NCBI GenBank assembly: GCA_002494975.1
Contig: DADI01000025.1
Coordinates: 7,935-19,104, forward strand
DNA length: 11,170 bases
DNA from: Euryarchaeota archaeon UBA556
Lineage (GTDB): Archaea > Thermoplasmatota > Poseidoniia > Poseidoniales > Thalassarchaeaceae
Reading direction: 5' to 3'
The notes beneath the pieces were generated by a model that worked only from the letters and a program-made list of their open reading frames with translations, was not told the origin of the DNA and ran no database searches. Each line of letters opens with the position of its first letter. The stretch's first letter is position 1. The translations under genes were made by a program, and so were the position numbers. Shown here in pieces: positions 6,704 through 11,170 of this stretch.

Positions 6704-7060
6704 TCAAGGGTCTAATGTCTCTATTAAGACACATCCACCATCAAGTTCGACAATACAAGATGCTGCGTCCATTGCTGTTTCTAGACCCATGGTCATTAGA
6801 ATTTCTCGACGAGCTCCATTGTCTGATTGGAATATTAATCTATGACTCAGGGCATCTAACACTCTCTTATCCACTACTTGCCATATCCACTCATCTCTTT
6901 CGACATTAATCAAAGCTTCAACTGGAACCAATGGGCCTTGCTTAGCACCATTCGTCCTAGCTCTTTTCAATAACTCGGCAAGTTTTCTCGATGCCCCGCC
7001 TTTATCTGTTCGAATTGGATCTCCTGTTTCTTTCGCTATACGTCTCCTTAATCTCGTCAT
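6704..7060 (-). CDS. Small basic hypothetical protein
   Basis: 118 residues from ATG 7060; an ATG two codons upstream (7066) is equally possible, and GGGG at 7067-7070 is better spaced for the 7060 start. I do not recognise the family. The N-terminal ~45 residues are strongly basic (TRLRRRIAKETGDPIRTDKG, SRKLAELLKRAR). The remainder looks like a compact alpha/beta domain (VEALINVERDEWIWQVVDKR, LSHRLIFQSDNGARREIL, ASCIVELDGGCVLIETLDP) ending on a beta hairpin with two cysteines. No signal peptide or membrane segment is present. The basic arm suggests binding to nucleic acid or ribosome, but this is inference. It is divergent from the methyltransferase gene, with about 180 bp between starts, and lies upstream of secG on the same strand. 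A 5-bp hairpin TGCGG/CCGCA at 7074-7089 lies just upstream of its start. Confidence 0.65.
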   Translation of the reverse strand: MTRLRRRIAKETGDPIRTDKGGASRKLAELLKRARTNGAKQGPLVPVEALINVERDEWIWQVVDKRVLDALSHRLIFQSDNGARREILMTMGLETAMDAASCIVELDGGCVLIETLDP

Positions 7061-7213
7061 GTGCATCCCCAAATGCGGAAACTACCGCAACCTCTGAGGG
7101 TTTGTTTGAATGTATAACTATTTATGATAATCAAACCTTTGAAAGTGGGTTTTTCTATGTCAAAAATCAATTCCGAGAAGTAAGTTATCAATGATGCCCT
7201 TCCGTTTAGTTCA

Positions 7214-7223
7214 TGTTTAATAG
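7214..7223 (+). promoter_or_regulatory. Candidate TATA box of the m5C methyltransferase gene
   Basis: TGTTTAATAG lies about 16-25 bases before the ATG at 7239, with no Shine-Dalgarno sequence in front of the start. The position fits a leaderless or nearly leaderless archaeal transcript. Pattern match only. Confidence 0.3.
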
Positions 7224-7238
7224 GTCGACCGTTGAGAT

Positions 7239-8891
7239 ATGAGTTTAGATGAGCGGTCTTGGGAAACCATAGCCTCAGAGAGCGTTCTTCTCAATGCAGT
7301 TAGTAACTGGAGAGATGATTCAGACAAGTGGTTGAGCCATTCCATAGAAAGATTATCTGAGACAGTCAGGGTTAATCCTCTTAGAGAGGATAAAGAATGG
7401 GTAGAAAATTGGCTTGAAGAAATCGATGCAAAGAAAATAAACTGGTTCACTGGTGTGGGAAGCGCTTGGACTCTACCTTTCGAGAGAGGGAAAGCAGAAG
7501 GTGATGTGAAAGTTATACTATCTGCACTCCATGAAACTGGACGCTTAACTAGACAGGAAGCGGTTTCAATGATCCCAGCAATTGCTCTGGATGCACAACC
7601 TGGTGATCTCGTGCTCGACATGTGTGCTAGTCCAGGTTCTAAAACTACACAAATCGCAGAGCACCTAAATGAAAAAGGAATTGTAATGGCTAATGAAGTT
7701 GTAAATAGTAGGATAAATACATTAGTTGCCAATACTAAAAGACACGGGGCAATCACACCAATAATCGTACATCATGATGGAAGATTCATCCCTAAAGTTC
7801 CACAAACTGGATTTGACAAAGTCTTAGTCGATGCACCTTGTACTGGTTCGGCTACAACAAGGAAAAATCCAGATGTTTGGAATAAATGGTTACCTTCGGG
7901 AGGGCGGGCCCTTCACAAGTTACAGTTAGAATTACTAACTAGGGCAATAAATCTAACCAAACCTGGTGGTAGGATAGTATACTCTACATGCTCTTTAGAT
8001 CCAATTGAAAACGAAGCAGTTGTCGCAGAAATATTGAGAAAATTTGACTATTTATCTTTAATTCCAACTTCTAAATTAATAGATAAAGTTCCAGGTAGAG
8101 AAGGGATTACTAAATGGCCAAATCTTGATGATAAAGGTTCTATTTCAGATCAGGAACAGGTAGATAGTTCAATGTATCCGCCCTCTGAAAATGAAATTAA
8201 AAAACAACTTCCAAAATGTTTGAGAATTTGGAATGATGATGTTGATGCTGGAGGTTTCTTTGTTGCTGTTTTCTCAAAATCATCCAACTATGAAGAAAAA
8301 GAGATTGATATTGATAGGGTACTGAATGAGGATCAGATAAAACCAGATGAAATCGGCTTCCCACAACCAATAGATTCAGCCACCTCTGAGATGATAGAAG
8401 AGAATCTAGGTTGGAAACAAGAAAATTTGTGGAAAAGAGGTAAGAATATACTTTGGTCTACTACAGAAGCTAAAGAAATTTGGAAATCAGATAGAAGTAA
8501 GAGAAGTGGGCGGACATTTATTCCAGGTAATCGCTGGAGGCCTCTAAGAGTTATACATCTTGGATTATTAACTTTAAAATTACAAGAAAATAAGGTGGAA
8601 AGAATAGTAGGGAGAGCAGCGACAAAGATAGTTCCAGAAATTGGACTTGGAAAATCAGAAGTTAGTAGCCAAGTAATCGATGAATTACTGATGGGCAAAG
8701 AGCCTCCAGCCTATGAAATAAGTTTAGAGTTAAACAAAATAAGAGGAGGGCACATATTAGTTGAAGAAAATCAAGATACATGTTTGCCTGTTTGGATTGG
8801 AGGCAGAGTTTCACTAATGATTTCCGAGCAAGAAAGAAGAATCTCAAGAGCCAAGAGAAAATTACCAATTATCTTAGATGAGGAAGAATGA
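7239..8891 (+). CDS. NSUN2/Trm4-like RNA (cytosine-5-)-methyltransferase
   Basis: 550 residues. SAM-dependent NOL1/NOP2/Sun enzyme that methylates C5 of cytosine in RNA, most likely tRNA. Residues 104-113 (TRQEAVSMIP) precede the SAM-binding motif VLDMCASPGSKTTQ (125-138). The acidic motif is HHDGRF (178-183), motif IV is DAPCTGS with C201 (the release cysteine), and motif VI is VYSTCSLDPIENEA with C251 (the nucleophile). The segment NPDVWNKW (210-217) and the later MYPPSE...GGFFVAVFSK (312-347) match human NSUN2 and yeast Trm4 rather than bacterial RsmB/RsmF. Described archaeal Trm4 proteins stop near 310-390 residues. Here another ~200 residues (350-550) follow, which resemble the C-terminal part of NSUN2, including PVWIGGRVSLMISEQER (517-533). 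ATG 7239 has no Shine-Dalgarno sequence. It is transcribed divergently from the basic hypothetical gene and lies 85 bp before the Lrp-family gene. tRNA specificity is inferred from the subfamily. Confidence 0.92.
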   Translation: MSLDERSWETIASESVLLNAVSNWRDDSDKWLSHSIERLSETVRVNPLREDKEWVENWLEEIDAKKINWFTGVGSAWTLPFERGKAEGDVKVILSALHETGRLTRQEAVSMIPAIALDAQPGDLVLDMCASPGSKTTQIAEHLNEKGIVMANEVVNSRINTLVANTKRHGAITPIIVHHDGRFIPKVPQTGFDKVLVDAPCTGSATTRKNPDVWNKWLPSGGRALHKLQLELLTRAINLTKPGGRIVYSTCSLDPIENEAVVAEILRKFDYLSLIPTSKLIDKVPGREGITKWPNLDDKGSISDQEQVDSSMYPPSENEIKKQLPKCLRIWNDDVDAGGFFVAVFSKSSNYEEKEIDIDRVLNEDQIKPDEIGFPQPIDSATSEMIEENLGWKQENLWKRGKNILWSTTEAKEIWKSDRSKRSGRTFIPGNRWRPLRVIHLGLLTLKLQENKVERIVGRAATKIVPEIGLGKSEVSSQVIDELLMGKEPPAYEISLELNKIRGGHILVEENQDTCLPVWIGGRVSLMISEQERRISRAKRKLPIILDEEE

Positions 8892-8916
8892 ATAAAAACT
8901 TAAACAATTGATTAAA

Positions 8917-8943
8917 AACATGTCTAATTAATTAGCATATGTT
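8917..8943. promoter_or_regulatory. Nested palindrome upstream of the Lrp-family gene (candidate operator/TATA)
   Basis: A perfect 12-bp palindrome CTAATTAATTAG (8924-8935) is flanked by AACAT (8917-8921) and ATGTT (8939-8943). This makes a near-symmetrical dyad, one base off register. It sits about 40-60 bases before the regulator's start, where TBP/TFB would bind. Lrp/AsnC proteins commonly bind AT-rich palindromes at their own promoter, so autoregulation is a reasonable inference. Confidence 0.4.
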
Positions 8944-8976
8944 CAATAGCCTAACACCTAGAGGATTATTTGAGGT

Positions 8977-9432
8977 ATGTATTTGTTAGATGAAATTGAT
9001 CGAAAAATAATAAGAGTTCTTGAAAAAGATGCAAGAACTTCATTAAGGAAAATTTCAGAACTTGTTGATGTCTCTCTTGGTACTGTTTCTAATAGAGTGA
9101 AGAAAATGGAAAACAATGGAGTCATTATGGGGTATTCAGTTATTCTTAATCCTGATGAAATTGGATGGGAATTAAATGTCGTAATTGGCTTAAGAATTCA
9201 AAAAGGCAGATTGATTGAAATTCAAGAAAAAATCGCTAAAGATTCTAGAGTTCATGGAGTATATGACGTAACTGGAGACTTTGATTCGATGGTTATAGCT
9301 AGAGCAAAAAATAGAAAGGATCTTGATGATTTATCGAAAAATGTGCTATCAATAGACGGTGTCGAAAGATCTATTACGCATCTTGTTCTTAATACTGTTA
9401 AAGAAAAAACTGCCACATTACCAAGTGAATAA
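8977..9432 (+). CDS. Lrp/AsnC-family transcriptional regulator
   Basis: 151 residues. The N-terminal winged helix-turn-helix (about 4-62, with LDEIDRKIIRVLEKDARTSL and the recognition helix SLGTVSNRVKKMENNGVI) binds DNA. The C-terminal RAM/ligand-sensing domain (about 66-141) carries the family pattern VHGVYDVTGDFDSMVIARA and assembles dimers into octamers in known members. Length is typical. Targets and effector cannot be read from the sequence. The start is uncertain: ATG 8977 has GAGGT directly touching it, whereas TTG 8983 has the same GAGGT at a normal Shine-Dalgarno distance and would begin at LLDEIDRK, a usual family start. It follows the methyltransferase by 85 bp that contain a palindrome, so it probably has its own, possibly self-regulated, promoter. 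It meets the TOPRIM gene tail to tail with a one-base gap. Confidence 0.93.
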   Translation: MYLLDEIDRKIIRVLEKDARTSLRKISELVDVSLGTVSNRVKKMENNGVIMGYSVILNPDEIGWELNVVIGLRIQKGRLIEIQEKIAKDSRVHGVYDVTGDFDSMVIARAKNRKDLDDLSKNVLSIDGVERSITHLVLNTVKEKTATLPSE

Positions 9433-9433
9433 A

Positions 9434-9904
9434 TTATAGTTCAGTAATTATTTGTTTGAATATCTCAGAATAAGAGCTTATCGATTCTACTGTACGACAC
9501 TCAAACTTGAGTTGCTTAGATAAAACTAATCTCAATCGCTCATCCACTCTTGTATCCATTGATTCAAGACGTGTTCTGAAAGACTTCTGAAGGAGGTCTC
9601 CAGTTCGATCCCAGTCCATTAATAAGATTATCTTGGGATAACCATCGATGGCTAATTCAGATCCATATTTTTCATAAAGATAAGCAATCATTCTAGAACG
9701 ATCCCAACCTCTATTGATAGTCTCAATTTGTCCAACGAACCCTATTTCTCTAAGGCTTTTAACATCCTTTATTCCCTCAACTAATACCGGACAAGCAAGA
9801 CCATTTTCGCTAACATCTCGATTTCTAATTATTGATTCTTTTATAGATTTAGCAGCGCAAATAAATCTTTCTTCGCGGTTATTATGGGACTCTCTTGGAG
9901 GCAT
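9434..9904 (-). CDS. TOPRIM-domain protein, UPF0292-like (small primase/RNase M5-like fold)
   Basis: 156 residues from ATG 9904. Residues about 38-115 form a TOPRIM fold: the first acidic motif is CPVLVEGIKDVKSLREIG, with E43 following the first strand. The second is IILLMDWDRTGD, with D97, D99 and D103 as the metal-binding DxD. TOPRIM modules occur in topoisomerases, DnaG primase, RNase M5 and OLD nucleases, and stand-alone archaeal versions are grouped as UPF0292. The protein has only short flanking helices (RERFICAAKSIKESIIRNRD before, KQLKFECRTVESISSYSEIFKQIITEL split after), which fits that family. Its biochemical role is unsettled. The start is chosen because AGGTGA (9910-9915, minus sense) sits five bases upstream; a GTG at 9913 would overlap that signal. 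It starts one base after the stop of the DUF167 gene, so the two are translationally coupled. Confidence 0.82.
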   Translation of the reverse strand: MPPRESHNNREERFICAAKSIKESIIRNRDVSENGLACPVLVEGIKDVKSLREIGFVGQIETINRGWDRSRMIAYLYEKYGSELAIDGYPKIILLMDWDRTGDLLQKSFRTRLESMDTRVDERLRLVLSKQLKFECRTVESISSYSEIFKQIITEL

Positions 9905-9905
9905 A

Positions 9906-10205
9906 TTATTCACCTATGAGTTGAAAAATATGTTCATATTTAATATTCTTTATTCTTACGGTTTTTTGTTGAGTCTTATGGCCTTTCTCAATCACCACAT
10001 TTTTCTTTTTTACAGATGCCCAAGAAGAGATTAACTCTACTAATTCCATATTCGCTTGACCTGAAATAGGTGGAGAAAGAACTGACACTTTCAATCTATC
10101 TCGCCATTTATCAACACCGAATATACTTTTTTTACTTGAATTCGGCAACATATGAATAAATATCAATACATCATCGCCCGACTCTACTAACCATCTGTGT
10201 GACAT
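9906..10205 (-). CDS. DUF167/YggU-family protein (UPF0235)
   Basis: 99 residues, normal length for the family. The conserved pattern is visible: VLIFIHMLPNSSKKSIFGV (13-31), WRDRLKVSVLSPPISGQAN (34-52) with the invariant PP..G.AN, then a helix ELVELISSWASV and a final strand pair (KNVVIEKGHKTQQKTVRI). Family members are small alpha/beta proteins of unknown biochemical function found in all domains. ATG 10205 has no Shine-Dalgarno sequence, suggesting a leaderless or short-leader transcript from the 124-bp region shared with divergent coxB. An AT-rich element lies about 30 bases upstream. The TOPRIM gene follows immediately, forming a two-gene operon. Confidence 0.88.
   Translation of the reverse strand: MSHRWLVESGDDVLIFIHMLPNSSKKSIFGVDKWRDRLKVSVLSPPISGQANMELVELISSWASVKKKNVVIEKGHKTQQKTVRIKNIKYEHIFQLIGE
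9910..9915 (-). promoter_or_regulatory. Shine-Dalgarno of the TOPRIM gene
   Basis: AGGTGA (minus sense), complementary to the archaeal 16S rRNA 3' end, lies five bases before ATG 9904 and inside the last codons of the upstream DUF167 gene. It decides the start and supports translational coupling. Confidence 0.6.
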
Positions 10206-10329
10206 TTCTATAATGGCCTGACAATAACTGTTTAGAAATTATTCTAATGAATGGCTCTATGCACTTAGTAAGGCAGACTATGCGCGACATTTAACAAGAG
10301 GTTTCACTCGCATTGGAAATGAGATTAGC

Positions 10330-11085
10330 ATGGCTGTGACATCACCTCTCTTCAACGTACTTTGGGACGAGTATATTATTTGGTCATTAATAGTAGGAGT
10401 TTTTACCTTTGGATGGTTATATCACCATTCATTCGCATATCGTTCTACTGATGGAGAAAAGCCCCCTAATGTTGACAAAATAAAAGTTGGTGTTTTCCCA
10501 AAGCATAATGATGACTTAAGATTGGAAGTAGCATGGACTGTTTTGCCTTTTCTCCTAATAATATATTTGACATATATCTCATGGGCACCATTGGATCATG
10601 TTTGGGCAGCACCTGGCTCAGATACTAGAGGAGACGAATGTTTACTGGGCGAATCTTCCAATAATATCTTCTATGCAGATACAGGATTCGTAAACTCTGA
10701 ATGCTATCACGTTATTGAAATAACCGGGCAACAGTGGTTTTGGTCATTTGATTGTAATCCTGATTTAGATGAAGAATTTACAATGAGAGATTATAATTTA
10801 AGTGCTGATTTGTGTGCTGTTTCAAGCCAAATGGTAGAAGGTTATGGGATGCAACCTGTGATTAATCTCAAGGCTGGCGAAACATATCTACTAGTGATGG
10901 AATCAGAAGATGTGACACATGCTCCTTGGTTCTTAGAATTAAGCACAAAGGAAGATGTGTTGCAAGGCCAAAAGACAACGATGTGGCTTCCTATGACTGA
11001 CGTAGGTGATTCATTGATTCTCTGTACAGAATACTGCGGAGATGCACATTCATTGATGGCTGCTGTTGTATCAGTTCATAGTTAG
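10330..11085 (+). CDS. coxB: Cytochrome c oxidase subunit II (CuA-containing)
   Basis: 251 residues. It supplies the CuA centre that passes electrons to the haem-copper oxidase core in aerobic respiration. Two N-terminal membrane helices (about 14-31 and 69-84, the second in the family context LEVAWTVLPFLLIIYL) form the usual hairpin. The extracytoplasmic cupredoxin domain has ITGQQWFWSF (131-140) and a full CuA ligand set: H197 in VTHAPW, then C232, E234, C236, H240 and M243 in CTEYCGDAHSLM. So it is a true cytochrome oxidase rather than a quinol oxidase. The region between helix 2 and the Trp motif (86-127) is enlarged, and four additional cysteines (104, 125, 142, 162) are not CuA ligands. 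No lipobox or signal peptide is seen. The next gene begins 11 bases after the stop with a good Shine-Dalgarno sequence, so they share an operon. It is divergent from the DUF167 gene; a possible TATA (CATTTAACA) lies about 38-45 bases upstream. Confidence 0.95.
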   Translation: MAVTSPLFNVLWDEYIIWSLIVGVFTFGWLYHHSFAYRSTDGEKPPNVDKIKVGVFPKHNDDLRLEVAWTVLPFLLIIYLTYISWAPLDHVWAAPGSDTRGDECLLGESSNNIFYADTGFVNSECYHVIEITGQQWFWSFDCNPDLDEEFTMRDYNLSADLCAVSSQMVEGYGMQPVINLKAGETYLLVMESEDVTHAPWFLELSTKEDVLQGQKTTMWLPMTDVGDSLILCTEYCGDAHSLMAAVVSVHS

Positions 11086-11089
11086 GAGG
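11084..11089 (+). promoter_or_regulatory. Shine-Dalgarno of the gene downstream of coxB
   Basis: AGGAGG overlaps the coxB stop codon and lies seven bases before ATG 11097: a strong, well-spaced signal that supports the partial downstream gene and coupled translation. Confidence 0.65.
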
Positions 11090-11096
11090 GAGAAAT

Positions 11097-11170
11097 ATGG
11101 ATAGAGAAAAAATTGTATCTAGAACTTTAGTAATTTTTGTCATTGTACTCTTAGGTATGGTCGCAGTTCC
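11097..11170 (+). CDS. Putative membrane protein, N-terminus only
   Basis: Only 24 codons are in the window. After MDREKIVSRT comes a strongly hydrophobic run (LVIFVIVLLGMVAVP), consistent with an N-terminal membrane helix or signal anchor. The strong Shine-Dalgarno sequence and the 11-base gap from coxB suggest a function in the oxidase operon, such as another subunit or an assembly factor. Too little sequence is present to say which. Confidence 0.6.
   Translation, partial: MDREKIVSRTLVIFVIVLLGMVAV

Noticed and set aside
7099..7137. GGTTTG ... CAAACC inverted repeat in the divergent intergenic region
   Set aside because: Only six matching bases per arm with a 27-base loop in AT-rich DNA; expected by chance.
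7124..7183. 19-codon plus-strand open frame upstream of the methyltransferase
   Set aside because: No ribosome-binding signal, no recognisable sequence, and it is out of frame with and separate from the gene; a leader peptide cannot be supported.
7217..7756. 179-codon open frame on the minus strand inside the methyltransferase gene
   Set aside because: Fully antisense to a well-supported enzyme core; no recognisable motif, low-complexity Ser/Leu content typical of a shadow frame.
8333..8698. 121-codon minus-strand open frame inside the methyltransferase C-terminal region
   Set aside because: Antisense to a region that shows NSUN2-like conserved sequence; no domain of its own.
9714..10034. 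106-codon plus-strand open frame across the TOPRIM and DUF167 genes
   Set aside because: Spans the junction of two recognised minus-strand genes and shows no family pattern.
1..11170. tRNA, rRNA, CRISPR array or riboswitch
   Set aside because: Every intergenic gap is under about 180 bp and read by eye; none shows a cloverleaf, TTCNA-type arm, regular direct repeats or a recognisable aptamer core. A covariance-model scan was not possible.

Overview
The window looks like a chromosomal segment of a marine planktonic archaeon, most likely a Marine Group II (Poseidoniales)-type member of the Thermoplasmatota. Lines of evidence are an archaeal Sec61-beta/SecG, an archaeal XerA-like recombinase, an Lrp/AsnC regulator, a UPF0292-type TOPRIM protein, AT-rich compact coding, and an aerobic cytochrome c oxidase subunit II. 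The lineage is an inference from gene content, not from a marker gene. I see no rRNA, tRNA, CRISPR array, insertion sequence or prophage.

Layout. (1) 1-2913, minus strand: a membrane-anchored protein with an N-terminal SAP (nucleic-acid-binding) domain, followed 82 bp downstream by a ParA/Soj ATPase that runs off the left edge. (2) 3048-4007, plus strand, divergent from the SAP gene: a RimK-type ATP-grasp ligase. (3) 4122-5270, plus: a XerA/XerC-like tyrosine recombinase, meeting tail to tail, with no gap, a small cysteine-rich putative zinc-binding protein on the minus strand (5271-5480). (4) 5570-6415, plus: an unrecognised 281-residue protein, convergent with Sec61-beta (minus, 6424-6615). 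An unrecognised ~118-residue basic protein (minus) lies upstream of Sec61-beta. (5) 7239-8891, plus: a full-length NSUN2/Trm4-like RNA m5C methyltransferase. (6) 8977-9432, plus: an Lrp/AsnC regulator, with a palindrome upstream and a one-base gap to the convergent TOPRIM gene. The TOPRIM gene is coupled to a DUF167/YggU gene (minus, 9434-10205). (7) 10330-11170, plus: cytochrome c oxidase subunit II, then the first 24 codons of a putative membrane protein in the same operon.

Most genes are housekeeping. The most notable points are: the SAP-transmembrane-ectodomain protein beside an orphan ParA, which could link DNA to the membrane; the eukaryote-like domain layout of the m5C methyltransferase; and a CoxB whose extracytoplasmic domain carries four extra cysteines. 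Three convergent gene pairs are separated by 0, 1 and 8 bp, so their transcripts probably overlap at the 3' ends. Few genes have a clear Shine-Dalgarno sequence; those that do are mostly internal operon genes (TOPRIM, the gene after coxB). This suggests leaderless or short-leader first genes.
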